DNA of 62,132 bases from an uncultured Lachnospiraceae bacterium (GCA_902775555.1 CACYMQ010000018.1:1-62132); one strand, 5' to 3'; positions 8,134 through 17,601 are shown, numbered from the stretch's first letter. The notes: a model not told the origin generated them from the sequence alone. Numbers and translations: made by a program.

Positions 8134-10248
8134 ATGACTAAAGAAGGAACCGTCCTTGACGGAAAATATGAAATACTGAAGGAGATCGGTCGCGGTGGTA
8201 TGTCGATCGTTTACCTTGCCCGTGATAACCGACTGAACAAACAGTGGGCGGTCAAGGAGATGAAAAATGACGGATCCAAGAGCACGGAGACACTTCTGAA
8301 AGGACTTGAGCGGGAAGCAAATATTCTGAAGAATGTTGATCACCCCGTTCTTCCGCGAATTGTTGATATCATTAACAGCCGCGGTACGATTTATGTAGTA
8401 ATGGACTTCATCGAGGGAACCAACCTGGGAGATGTTCTGAAACAGGAAGGTGCCCAGTCTCAGGAGGATGTGATCGACTGGGGTATCCAGCTGGCTTCGG
8501 CTCTGGATTATCTCCATTCCATGAATCCGCCCATCATTTATCGTGATATGAAGCCGGCAAATGTTATGCTTCGCCCCGAGGGCGGCGTGAAGCTGATCGA
8601 CTTCGGAACGGCGAAAGAGTACACGATAGAGAATAACGCGGATACAACAGCTCTCGGAACCCGGGGCTACGCCGCACCTGAGCAGTTCGGTGATGCGCAG
8701 GGACGAGGCATCTATAAGACGGATGCCCGGACCGATATCTACAACCTGGGTGCGACGCTCTATCATATGGTAACAGGTATGAATCCCTGTGAGCCTCCTT
8801 ACGAGATCAAGCCCATCCGTCAGTGGAATCAGGCGCTGTCTACCGGTCTGGAACAGATCATCCTGAAATGTACCCAGCCGAATCCGAATGACAGATATCA
8901 GTCCTGCTCGGAGCTCCTCTACGCGTTGGAGCATTATACCGAACTGGATGATTCTTATAAGAAGGCAAATAAGAAGAAAGTGATCCTCTTCGGTGTCTGT
9001 GCGGCACTTTCCATCGTCTCCGCAGTAACGGCCATTATCGGATATAACGGTATGCGCCGTGAGGAGAAGGAGAATTATGCAGCCTATATCGAATCCGGAA
9101 ATGATCTGAAGATCCAGCAGAGATATCAGGAAGCGGCAGAGGAATATAAGAAGGCTTTTGATCTGAAGGATGATCAGCCGGATGCTTATGTAGATTACAT
9201 TGACCTGTATATCGATGCCACCAGGAATCCCAATGTGGCGGAAGCAAATGCGCTTAAGATGGATGATGGTCTGAGTACCATCGCCAACCGTGTGAATAAC
9301 GGAGATTCCGATGTAAGCAAGAATGCAGAGGTCCTGTACCGGCTGGGTCTGGCATATTTCACCGAGCTTGGTGATTATGCGGCTGCGGACAAGTATTTCC
9401 GCATGGTTCCCGCGGATGATCCGGAATACGGCGAACTGGCGGGTTATTATGAGAGTATCGCATTTATCCGCTCCAGCAGTAATCCGAATGTAGAAGACCT
9501 GATCGGAAATGTAAACCGGTTTGCTGACTATAACATGAGCCGGTTCTCAAATACCGATAAACAGAAATATGTGAATTATCAGACCCTGGGCAGCATCTAC
9601 GCCACATATGTAACCACGGAAGGGGTTGCGGAAAAGGGCGAAGAGGTCATGGGAAAGGCACTTGAAGATCTCGAAAACTATGATGGTGAGGATGCAAACC
9701 AGTTTGATTACGACTTTAACAACAGCCTTTCCGAGATCCGTTATGAACTCGGGAAGACAAATTCCTCCTACTATAAGCTTGCGATCCAAAGCTGTGAGGA
9801 GGTTGTAAGCTATATCAAGGGAAATCTCAATATCCTTCAGGCGGAAGGTGATAACGAAAGCCTTACGACCTACAGGAAATCTTATGAAGAGAAAATGTGC
9901 CGGATCGCAGAGATCTATGGTGTTCAGGGGGATTTTGACAATGCGGTCAAAACCTTCAAGGAAGCGGAAGATGAACTCTCGAAAGCAGGTGATGCTGCCA
10001 ATGAGAATCTGGCAAGGGTCTACACAAGACATCTGATGTATGTATATCAGACCTTTGCAGATAAGGAAAATGATATAACCAAATGGTCCGCAACGAACCG
10101 AAGTACGATCCTGGAGATCTATGAAGCAGGACGCAAGGTGCCCGGGATCGAGAAGAACTCCAACTGGGTGAAGCGTGTATCTGATATGGATACTCTGGAA
10201 TCCACGCGCAGCGGTGCAGGAACTACAACAGAAGAGAAGGGAGAGTGA
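8134..10248 (+). CDS. Transmembrane Ser/Thr protein kinase with helical-repeat C-terminal part
   Basis: The product has 704 residues. Residues about 10-270 are a Hanks-type kinase: glycine loop GRGGMSIVY, ATP lysine Lys41 (AVKEM), catalytic YRDMKPANVM with Asp138, DFG-type DFGTAK with Asp156, and GTRGYAAPEQF in the activation segment, whose threonines are likely autophosphorylation sites. A single hydrophobic helix at about 283-305 follows a KKANKKK stop-transfer patch. The remaining 390 residues look like TPR-style helical repeats (QQRYQEAAEEYKKAFD, GDYAAADKYFRMV, GDFDNAVKTFKEAE) and should be outside the cell, unlike the PASTA repeats of PknB/PrkC. The substrate is not visible from sequence; the E-T-x-V-L protein encoded next is my best candidate. 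Confidence 0.93.
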   Translation: MTKEGTVLDGKYEILKEIGRGGMSIVYLARDNRLNKQWAVKEMKNDGSKSTETLLKGLEREANILKNVDHPVLPRIVDIINSRGTIYVVMDFIEGTNLGDVLKQEGAQSQEDVIDWGIQLASALDYLHSMNPPIIYRDMKPANVMLRPEGGVKLIDFGTAKEYTIENNADTTALGTRGYAAPEQFGDAQGRGIYKTDARTDIYNLGATLYHMVTGMNPCEPPYEIKPIRQWNQALSTGLEQIILKCTQPNPNDRYQSCSELLYALEHYTELDDSYKKANKKKVILFGVCAALSIVSAVTAIIGYNGMRREEKENYAAYIESGNDLKIQQRYQEAAEEYKKAFDLKDDQPDAYVDYIDLYIDATRNPNVAEANALKMDDGLSTIANRVNNGDSDVSKNAEVLYRLGLAYFTELGDYAAADKYFRMVPADDPEYGELAGYYESIAFIRSSSNPNVEDLIGNVNRFADYNMSRFSNTDKQKYVNYQTLGSIYATYVTTEGVAEKGEEVMGKALEDLENYDGEDANQFDYDFNNSLSEIRYELGKTNSSYYKLAIQSCEEVVSYIKGNLNILQAEGDNESLTTYRKSYEEKMCRIAEIYGVQGDFDNAVKTFKEAEDELSKAGDAANENLARVYTRHLMYVYQTFADKENDITKWSATNRSTILEIYEAGRKVPGIEKNSNWVKRVSDMDTLESTRSGAGTTTEEKGE

Positions 10249-10253
10249 CAGCT

Positions 10254-11111
10254 ATGTATCGTACACTATTTTATGCCGGACTCATCCTCGCAATCGCCTT
10301 CCTGATCGCTGCAGTCGTACTCTTCTTTGTACTGAAGATACCGAGAGCGTTGGGCGTGGTTACCGGACGTACACAGAAACGTGCGATCGAAGAGATCCGG
10401 GCCGGTGGAATCGAAGCAAGAACAAAAAGAGAATCCAGAAGGGGTTCTGAAAAGAGGATCCACGTACGTGAAGTGGAAATGGATACGGGATCCCTTAATA
10501 AAACAGGAAAAACAGGAACCATGGCTGCACAGCAGGCCGCACAGCAGGCTGCCCAACAGGCTGCCGTCAGAGATGCGGCAAGGGATATGCAGACCGCGAC
10601 CACCCAGGTGGATCTGGAAACCGGATCTACGGTGGGAAGGACCATGAAGGATCGGAGTAAAGCCTATGAAGAAACCGAGGTCCTGGGCTTTACGGGAAGT
10701 CTGAACGGCGACGGAGTCGGTGCAAAAACAGAGGCGGAAACGGATGTTTTAGGGGGTCAGAACAGTAGCCCTCAGGATGAAGAAGAAACGGATGTGCTCA
10801 GCTCCGGATCTGAAAGTCAGATGGTTGGCGGTGGAACGGTAAGAATGCCGGATTACAGTCCCGAGATGGATGAAGAGACGGATGTACTTAGTACCGGACC
10901 CCGTCCGGCACAGAACAGAGACATGGAGACGGATGTACTCCTGTCCGGAACCTCCGTACCGGAGGATGCAAATATCGTCGGCCGGTACAGTGCCGAGGAG
11001 ACAGCGGTTCTTCGAAGCATACATACAGAAACGGAGCCGGTTGCTCCTGACAGCAGAGAGATAAGAGTGCTTTACAGTGAGACGATCGTTCATACGGAAG
11101 AAAGTCTGTGA
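10254..11111 (+). CDS. Small membrane protein with six E-T-x-V-L motifs
   Basis: I do not recognise a family. The 285-residue product begins with one strong transmembrane helix (about 5-28) followed by a basic region (40-70), an Ala/Gln segment, and then an acidic tail. The tail repeats the core Glu-Thr-x-Val-Leu at Thr141, Thr163, Thr179, Thr209, Thr226 and Thr250. In each copy leucine stands three residues after the threonine, a position FHA domains read. With kinase, phosphatase and two FHA proteins directly upstream, I infer that the cytoplasmic tail is a phosphorylated docking strip. I start it at the ATG at 10254, with GGAGAG 8 bases upstream; a GTG at 10245 is possible. It overlaps nothing but follows the kinase stop closely. 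Confidence 0.75.
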   Translation: MYRTLFYAGLILAIAFLIAAVVLFFVLKIPRALGVVTGRTQKRAIEEIRAGGIEARTKRESRRGSEKRIHVREVEMDTGSLNKTGKTGTMAAQQAAQQAAQQAAVRDAARDMQTATTQVDLETGSTVGRTMKDRSKAYEETEVLGFTGSLNGDGVGAKTEAETDVLGGQNSSPQDEEETDVLSSGSESQMVGGGTVRMPDYSPEMDEETDVLSTGPRPAQNRDMETDVLLSGTSVPEDANIVGRYSAEETAVLRSIHTETEPVAPDSREIRVLYSETIVHTEESL

Positions 11112-11183
11112 TAAAGTGAATTATCAATTAAGGTGAAACTTGAAAGTAATGCCCGGAACAGGGCAAAAGAAAGGATGGGAACA

Positions 11184-14100
11184 ATGAACAAGAGAGCGAG
11201 AAGGAAAAAACAGATCGCACGCCGTGTGACTGCTATTCTGCTCAGTCTGGCCATGGTTTTCAGTGTGATCTACATTAACAATAGGAACGACGAGGCAAAT
11301 GCTGCGTCAACTATTATTTATTCTGGGATCGATGAGTATGAGGAGACGCAGTTCCTGAGCGGGAAGGACTTTAAAACTTCGGGACAGAAATATAAGATCG
11401 TAAATCCTGTAGAAAAAGTGAAATTCCTTTTACCTGCAGTTACTTCGGACTCAGCTGATGAATACTATGGCTGGTATGAGGATGGCAAGGTCCCTGCGCC
11501 GGATGGCACATCTCCGTGGACGGTTTCGGGTGGTCAGCCCGTTACACATCTGAGCGGCCTGAGTGAAAGCGGCTGTACAAAGAAGGCGGTTCTTTGCCTG
11601 ATCCATAACGGGGCAGAGGCGGTTCCATCGTCAGGGGGCGATCCGGGGAGTTCACAGGTGGATGCGACCGTGACGGAACTGTCCTCTGTTGAACTTGTAA
11701 ATCAGCCACTGGTCAATATTCCTACGGTTACAGTGGATGACGAGAAGCAGACAGTGACAGTATCTGATGAAGATCCCATCTATTCCGTTGGATCAACATC
11801 AACAGATCCACTGGAACTGAAATATGCGCAGGTTTCATATGCGTACGAAAAGAACAGCAGTTCTGCGGATGTAAAGAGTAAGGATCAGGCTGGCAGCATT
11901 AACGGATGGGGATCCCTTAGCACGATGGGAACAGCCCTTAATGCTGACGGTGATTCTGCTGATGGTTTCTATCATATCTATACAAAGGTTGTTATAAATA
12001 AGAACGGGACAGAGGAGATCATAGACTGGAAGACTTTAGATTATGAAAGGAACTTCTGTTTCAATTTCAGTAAGATGACCATAAGTGCCGGTTCGGTGGA
12101 AGGTTCTTATGATCCCGGTTCGAAGAAATTTACCATCGGCGGAGTGGGTCCTATGGATCCGGTTGTTATCGCGTTTACAACGACCGATACCATCGACAGC
12201 ATCGTGGCGAAGAAGGGCTCCGATACGATCACGGGAAGCGGGAACAGCGTTACGATCCCGGGAGCGGCCGGTAATGACGGATTGCAGAATGTGGAATATA
12301 CCATAGATGTTTCTGCTTCCGGAAAAAAAGCAGAATCATTTACTGCGGTTATTTCGTATAAATCAACAAAGCCGACGATTCAAAGTGTCGGCCTGAAGTC
12401 CGGGGATACCGTGATTTCGAGAACGGATACTACCGGAAGGTATCTGGTCAATGTAGACGATACGAAAGATAATAAGGTTGTGAAGGTCACAGCAGCCGTT
12501 AACACCACTGAAGGGACTTCCATCACCGCAAAACTTCTTAAGGGTTCTGACCAGGTGGGGGATGCACAGACCGTCAATGCGAATTATGGGACGTTTGAGT
12601 TCCCCGTCACATTGACTACAGCCGGCGAATATGAGTATAAAGTAAGTGCGGAAAGCGGGAATGTCGAGGCAGATCCCGCAGGTTCGGTAAAACTGTTTTA
12701 TGATAATTCCAAACCCAGGTGTGACAAGGTTCAGATCACCCAGACTTTTAGTGGCGGTGACCGCACACAGACGGAAGCTGACGGAACATTCGCGACAAAG
12801 CTCAGTGCTGCAAAAGATTTCACACTTACGGTAACAGCCACGGATGAAGCGAATACGCCGAATGAAAGTCAGGTCAAATCAGTTACAGTCAATATGTGGG
12901 GACCTCATGTGGCGACGTCTGTTGACGGCAACGATTATAAGTTTACCTTCCCGGCGAATGACGCTTATAAATACCAGACAAACGGCCTGCCATTTGAAAT
13001 TGTAATTGAAGATAATGCAGGAAATGTTACTACGAAGACGGTAACAGTCTTTTTTGCAAAAGATGAAATCAAGGTCAATAGTGATATCAAGGATGAAAAT
13101 GCAAAGACGAAGCAGGTGACCGGTAACGGGAATTTTGACATCGAGTATACGTTCGATGCCGATGCACCTCTCGAATCAGCCCAGTTAACACTGAAGCAGA
13201 CGATCGATGGGAAATCCACGGATGTTGTGGTTGATATCGAAAAGGCTAAACTTGATGAAACAATGACACAGGATGCGGCGGGAGTATACCATTATACGTA
13301 TACTTACAATGTAAAGGTTGATAAAACCGCAAAACTGGAAAAGATCACCATGACCGCAACAAATCATAATGATGCGGTTGGTAAAAATGAGATTGACGTC
13401 ATCAATATTGATATGACGGACCCGGATGTAAGTTATACATTTGATCCGGATGATCTGGCAAGGATAAGCAGTGGCGGATGGTTCAGAAATCTGATCATCA
13501 ATGTCACATATACAGATAGCGATCCTTCCGGCGGGTTCCACAATGATCCGGATGGTTCCAAGACATTCCCGCTCCAGACCGGCGTTATCGTTAGTTCGAA
13601 TCAGTTCGATGGTTCGACCGGAAAAGGAAGCGCAGTACTTAAGGTGGATGCATCAAATGATACATCCGGAACGGAAGTTGAATTCCACTTGATGGATGCG
13701 ATGGGAAATCTTTACAAATTCCCGAAAACCACGGTTTATGTGGATGCAATACCGCCCCAAGTCACTTCCATCAGGGTTAACGGTCAGGATACCGTTACAA
13801 GTTCGGTCAAGGGAGATCCTATGGTATCTTTTGCCACATGGGATAACCTGGGAGTGGTTGATGTCAAAGCCAGCATCAGCAGGAAAAACGGTGCTACGGT
13901 GGATATCACTTCCTTTGTGGATAAAAGCAAGATGGAACTGAAGGCAACGGCTCTCAGTACATTGCTTGGCGGAAGCCCTGAGGATGGAGATTATACCGTT
14001 ACCGTGACAATCGCAGATCTTCCAGTGGAATCTGTTACAACACCATATGGCGGATATGAAACGGTAACACAATCCTTCAATTTCACTTTGGACAATACGC

Positions 14101-16565
14101 CTCCGACTCTTTCTGCAAAGCTTGAGAGTCCGGAGATCATTAAAAACGGTATGTATACCAATGAGAAGGAAGTGGTGGTACTCCTGCATGTGGAGGAGCC
14201 GCATCTGGATCCTGCGACATTAAAGGTGACCGATAACTCCATCGAGCAGAAAGTAAGCTGGAAGGATTCTGCAGGCGGAGTAAAGGACGCGCGTCTTGTG
14301 GTTAAAGGGCAGGCCGTTCATACGATCAGGCTTGAGGCAGTGGATGACGCAACGAATACAAATGCAGCTGTAGTACCGCAGTTTGTGATCGATACCACAA
14401 ATCCTTCCATCGCAACAACCCTTGGCGATGCTCCTTATTATGAAAAGAGTTATAGTTATCTTCGTAAGACGGCAAACATCGGCGTGACCGTTTCGGATAA
14501 CAATAAGGATGCTGTCCATGGTCTGACGATCACGGAAGAACTGATGCCCCACGATGGATCCAAGTCCACCACGACGGTACGGAAGGATCAGAAGGACGGC
14601 ACCTATAAGTATTCGTCGGATGGAGATTACGTGATCACATATGCGGCTGTGGATCTTGCAGGTAATAAGACCACAAGGAAGATCCGTTTCACAGTGGACA
14701 AGACGGTTCCCGTGAATGACATCACCATCCGCAAGCCGGAGGATGCTGCGAAGTATGCCCGGTATCAGACGAAGTATGAGAATGAGGAAACAGGTGCTTC
14801 CTACAGCTATGCGCAGTATTATAATCATGATGTTGTAATGGATATTACGGCGGAAGATTACAATATGAAGAAGATCCTGGCTACGGATTCTGCAAGTGAT
14901 ACTCCGATCCTGGAGATCGATAACTATGACAGCCAGGAGTCCGGCGCCTACAGCATTCCTTATACTGCAAGTTCGGAGGGAATGCATACAATCGCCGTTA
15001 CCACCTGGGATCGTTCCGGAAATGTTTCGACGGTAAAGAATGTATCCTTTGTGATCGACAAGACAAAACCGGTACTTAACACAACGCTGAACGCAAGCTC
15101 ATTTGTCAGCGGCGGAGAGACCAGATATCTGAACACAAACGGTACGGTAGCGGTTACGGTATCGGATGCAAATAAGGATAAAGAAGATCTGACAAGAACC
15201 CTGAAGGTGACACCTCCGGGAGGAACTGCATCCACAACTGTTTCGAAGGTCAATGAAGGCTCACAGGACTTTACTGCAGAATCAGACTATGATGTAAGCT
15301 TTGTAGCGGTGGATCTTGCGGGAAATGAAAGTGCAACCCATGAGGCAACCTTCCGTGTGGATAAGACGGCTCCGGAGCTCCGGATCAGCGGTGCCTCGGA
15401 CGGCGGTGCATCAACACAGGCAGTCAACATCGTTTACAATGTACATGAAGCCTTCTACAGTGATATGACGAAGGCCATCGTAAGAGTCTACAGAAAGGTG
15501 GACGGTTCGGGCGAGTCTCTGATCCGTACAGTGGACTTCAAGGCTACCGGACAGGATTCCAGTATGACGGAGAACTTCTCGGAAGACGGCGAGTACCGCT
15601 TCGAATTTGAGGCAGAAGACAGAACCGGAAATACGGCAAATACAAGTTACAGCTTCATGCTGGATGCAACGGCTCCGACTATCGTTCTGAATGGCGTAAA
15701 GAATTACGACAAGACCAAGGAAGATGTGGAAGTCGGAATCCTGGTAACCGAGAATTTCTATACCACGAATACGCTGAACATTGACGGTACACGTATCGAC
15801 ATCGACGGTAAGAAAAATGCCGTTAAGGTCGAACCCTTCAATGCAAATAGAAGCCGTGAACTGAATATCGTCCAGATCTTTAAGGAAGACGGCATCTATG
15901 ACCTGAATATTAATTCCAAGGACAGAGCCGGAAATGAAGCAAAGCAGTCCGTACATTTCACTATTGATAAGACAGCTCCGGAGATCGGTGATCTGTCGAA
16001 GTATGACGGAAAGAAGCTGAATAAGTTCGTATGGGATATCGACGAGCAGAAACTGGTTCGTGACCTGACGGTATGTGATGTGACCATCTACCTGGATGGT
16101 ACGGTATACGACGGTATGGCAAATCTGACGGATGGTTCTCATGTCCTTCGTGTTACGGCTACGGATGAACTGGGCAATACCTCCAGCAAGGAAGTGACCT
16201 TCCAGCTGGATCAGATCGCTCCGAATATCATCGTAACCGGTATCGAGGATAAGCAGAGGATCGAGGAGCCGGTAAATATCTCGGTTTCACTTCAGATCGA
16301 CACGGATATCCTGGATTCTGTTACATTAAATGACAGTCCGGTCACTCTGGACGGAAATACAGCAAACTTCAAGGTAGATTCCGCCGGAGATTACAAGCTT
16401 GTGGTGAAGGCCCATGACGAGGCAGAGAACCAGGCAGAGCTTGAGTGGACATTTACCTACGGATCCAAGTTCAACTGGTGGTGGATCGTGGCAGCCGGCG
16501 GAGGAGTTCTGCTTCTCCTGATCATACTGCTCATCATCCGCAGGAAGAGCTGGAGTAAGAAGTAG
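11184..16565 (+). CDS. Giant secreted Ig-like-repeat protein with C-terminal membrane anchor
   Basis: The product is 1793 residues. The ATG at 11184 gives a basic N-terminus followed by a hydrophobic signal segment (VTAILLSLAMVFSVIYI) and cleavage near ANAAS. The bulk is a chain of beta-sandwich-like repeats, recognisable by about eleven boundary motifs of the type V/L-D-x-T-x-P (for example VDKTAPE, LDNTPPT, IDKTKPV), as in bacterial Ig-like adhesin or stalk proteins. The C-terminus has a WWWIVAAGGG-type hydrophobic helix and a RRKSWSKK tail, so it is anchored in the membrane rather than sorted by LPXTG. It lies at the end of the kinase/FHA block and may be its secreted or surface-exposed partner; ligand unknown. 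An earlier in-frame GTG at 11133 lacks good ribosome spacing. Confidence 0.82.
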   Translation: MNKRARRKKQIARRVTAILLSLAMVFSVIYINNRNDEANAASTIIYSGIDEYEETQFLSGKDFKTSGQKYKIVNPVEKVKFLLPAVTSDSADEYYGWYEDGKVPAPDGTSPWTVSGGQPVTHLSGLSESGCTKKAVLCLIHNGAEAVPSSGGDPGSSQVDATVTELSSVELVNQPLVNIPTVTVDDEKQTVTVSDEDPIYSVGSTSTDPLELKYAQVSYAYEKNSSSADVKSKDQAGSINGWGSLSTMGTALNADGDSADGFYHIYTKVVINKNGTEEIIDWKTLDYERNFCFNFSKMTISAGSVEGSYDPGSKKFTIGGVGPMDPVVIAFTTTDTIDSIVAKKGSDTITGSGNSVTIPGAAGNDGLQNVEYTIDVSASGKKAESFTAVISYKSTKPTIQSVGLKSGDTVISRTDTTGRYLVNVDDTKDNKVVKVTAAVNTTEGTSITAKLLKGSDQVGDAQTVNANYGTFEFPVTLTTAGEYEYKVSAESGNVEADPAGSVKLFYDNSKPRCDKVQITQTFSGGDRTQTEADGTFATKLSAAKDFTLTVTATDEANTPNESQVKSVTVNMWGPHVATSVDGNDYKFTFPANDAYKYQTNGLPFEIVIEDNAGNVTTKTVTVFFAKDEIKVNSDIKDENAKTKQVTGNGNFDIEYTFDADAPLESAQLTLKQTIDGKSTDVVVDIEKAKLDETMTQDAAGVYHYTYTYNVKVDKTAKLEKITMTATNHNDAVGKNEIDVINIDMTDPDVSYTFDPDDLARISSGGWFRNLIINVTYTDSDPSGGFHNDPDGSKTFPLQTGVIVSSNQFDGSTGKGSAVLKVDASNDTSGTEVEFHLMDAMGNLYKFPKTTVYVDAIPPQVTSIRVNGQDTVTSSVKGDPMVSFATWDNLGVVDVKASISRKNGATVDITSFVDKSKMELKATALSTLLGGSPEDGDYTVTVTIADLPVESVTTPYGGYETVTQSFNFTLDNTPPTLSAKLESPEIIKNGMYTNEKEVVVLLHVEEPHLDPATLKVTDNSIEQKVSWKDSAGGVKDARLVVKGQAVHTIRLEAVDDATNTNAAVVPQFVIDTTNPSIATTLGDAPYYEKSYSYLRKTANIGVTVSDNNKDAVHGLTITEELMPHDGSKSTTTVRKDQKDGTYKYSSDGDYVITYAAVDLAGNKTTRKIRFTVDKTVPVNDITIRKPEDAAKYARYQTKYENEETGASYSYAQYYNHDVVMDITAEDYNMKKILATDSASDTPILEIDNYDSQESGAYSIPYTASSEGMHTIAVTTWDRSGNVSTVKNVSFVIDKTKPVLNTTLNASSFVSGGETRYLNTNGTVAVTVSDANKDKEDLTRTLKVTPPGGTASTTVSKVNEGSQDFTAESDYDVSFVAVDLAGNESATHEATFRVDKTAPELRISGASDGGASTQAVNIVYNVHEAFYSDMTKAIVRVYRKVDGSGESLIRTVDFKATGQDSSMTENFSEDGEYRFEFEAEDRTGNTANTSYSFMLDATAPTIVLNGVKNYDKTKEDVEVGILVTENFYTTNTLNIDGTRIDIDGKKNAVKVEPFNANRSRELNIVQIFKEDGIYDLNINSKDRAGNEAKQSVHFTIDKTAPEIGDLSKYDGKKLNKFVWDIDEQKLVRDLTVCDVTIYLDGTVYDGMANLTDGSHVLRVTATDELGNTSSKEVTFQLDQIAPNIIVTGIEDKQRIEEPVNISVSLQIDTDILDSVTLNDSPVTLDGNTANFKVDSAGDYKLVVKAHDEAENQAELEWTFTYGSKFNWWWIVAAGGGVLLLLIILLIIRRKSWSKK

Positions 16566-16634
16566 GAAGCTGGGAAGTGCTAAGCAGACGAAATGCTAAA
16601 CAGATCATGGAATGATGATCATAAAATGTGGAAT

Positions 16635-16665
16635 AGCGCGGGTCCGTCGCCCGCGCTGTTCTTGT
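16635..16665 (+). terminator. Probable terminator after the Ig-repeat gene
   Basis: The 8-bp GC-rich stem AGCGCGGG / CCCGCGCT has a 7-base loop and is followed by GTTCTTGT. The U-tract is weak, but the position, 70 bases after the stop codon, is right. Confidence 0.55.
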
Positions 16666-16713
16666 ATAGGAACGCCGGAGCCTCGGCGGCAAAGTTTATA
16701 TAGAGGAACTTAT

Positions 16714-17367
16714 ATGGGAAAATATAAAGCAGTTGTTTTTGATATGGATGGTGTGATCTTTGATTCCGAACGGGTCTACCGTATGATGGAGCACCGGGAG
16801 GCGGCAAAATACGGGTTCCCGGATGAACTGGTGGAGCCCTTCTGCAACAAGATCGCCGGCGGAACGAAGGACACCAACCGCAGGCACTTTGAAGAAACCT
16901 TCGGTACGGAGGTTGACTATTTTGTGTTCCGGGAGGGTGTGAATGCCGGTGTGGATGCCTATGGCAGAGATCCCGGATATGACGTAAAGCCGGGAATCCG
17001 GGAACTTATGGATCACCTGAAGAGAGAAGGGATCCGGATCGGACTCGCAACCTCTACGGCACATGAGAGAGCGGAGTACCATCTGAAACGCCATGGCCTC
17101 TATGATTATTTTGATGAGATCGTTTACGGAGATTCCGTTCCCAGAGGAAAACCGAATCCGGACATATACCTGGCGGCGTGCCAACGGCTGGGCGTGGATC
17201 CGGCGGAAGCAGTGGGGGTTGAGGACTCCATCAACGGAGTGGTCTCCTGTAAGAGAGCCGGTCTTTTCACGGTCATGGTGGTGGATCTTATCCAGCCGGA
17301 TGATGTGGTAAGGGCACATGTGGATGTGATCCTGGACCGTGCGGATCAGTTGATCCCGCTGCTATGA
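16714..17367 (+). CDS. HAD-superfamily phosphatase, beta-phosphoglucomutase-like
   Basis: The product is a 217-residue HAD hydrolase. The nucleophile motif is DMDGVIFDSE, motif II is the TST in LATSTAHERAEYHL, and the loop GKPNPDIYLAA and VGVEDSINGV complete the metal site. The cap domain (about 18-85) is the small helical type found in phosphoglucomutase, phosphonatase and DOG phosphatase relatives. I start at 16714 because GAGG lies 7 bases upstream; a longer in-frame extension has no ribosome site and an atypical composition. The substrate cannot be decided from sequence. It sits alone between a terminator and the SCIFF promoter. Confidence 0.87.
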   Translation: MGKYKAVVFDMDGVIFDSERVYRMMEHREAAKYGFPDELVEPFCNKIAGGTKDTNRRHFEETFGTEVDYFVFREGVNAGVDAYGRDPGYDVKPGIRELMDHLKREGIRIGLATSTAHERAEYHLKRHGLYDYFDEIVYGDSVPRGKPNPDIYLAACQRLGVDPAEAVGVEDSINGVVSCKRAGLFTVMVVDLIQPDDVVRAHVDVILDRADQLIPLL

Positions 17368-17377
17368 TAGTTTTTGT

Positions 17378-17405
17378 TTGCAAATGTATGGGAATGTGTT
17401 ATAAT
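17378..17405 (+). promoter_or_regulatory. Promoter of the SCIFF peptide gene
   Basis: TTGCAA and TATAAT are separated by 16 bases, with a TG one base before the -10 hexamer (extended -10). It lies about 55 bases upstream of the SCIFF start, giving a leader that contains a palindrome. Confidence 0.8.
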
Positions 17406-17419
17406 GTCACCTGGACTTT

Positions 17420-17440
17420 GTCCCTTTTCAGAAAAGGGAC
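17420..17440 (+). repeat. Perfect palindrome in the SCIFF leader
   Basis: Arms GTCCCTTTTC (17420-17429) and GAAAAGGGAC (17431-17440) flank a single A. It starts about 15 bases after the -10 box and ends 7 bases before the GGAGG ribosome site, so it could be an operator at the transcription start or a leader element. Confidence 0.7.
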
Positions 17441-17460
17441 GTTAAAGGGAGGAAGAAAAA

Positions 17461-17601
17461 ATGGATAGAATTCAGACACTTACAGAGACCACATATCAGG
17501 AAACACAGGAGCATGGTGGATGTGGCGAGTGCCAGACATCCTGCCAGTCTGCATGCAAGACTTCCTGCACGGTAGGAAATCAGAGCTGCGAAAATCAGTA
17601 A
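17461..17601 (+). CDS. scfA: SCIFF ribosomal peptide precursor (six cysteines in forty-five)
   Basis: This 46-residue peptide is the substrate of the radical SAM thioether maturase encoded next. The N-terminal half acts as leader (TLTETTYQETQEHGG). The C-terminal half holds exactly six cysteines, at 21, 24, 28, 32, 36 and 43, in the spacing CGEC-QTSC-QSAC-KTSC followed by a longer gap to the last. This is the defining pattern of the family found across Clostridia. In characterised relatives the maturase links a cysteine to a threonine in the core, and Thr26/Thr34/Thr37 are candidates here. The start has GGAGG 8 bases upstream. The biological role of mature SCIFF is not known. Confidence 0.95.
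   Translation: MDRIQTLTETTYQETQEHGGCGECQTSCQSACKTSCTVGNQSCENQ

Noticed and set aside
3015-11111. Type VII secretion locus, because of the EssB-like domain and FHA proteins
   Set aside because: No WXG100 substrate, no FtsK/SpoIIIE-type EssC ATPase and no EsaA-like protein are present.
16612-16713. N-terminal extension of the HAD phosphatase
   Set aside because: The extension passes through the preceding terminator, is Arg/Cys-rich, and the internal ATG at 16714 has a proper ribosome site.
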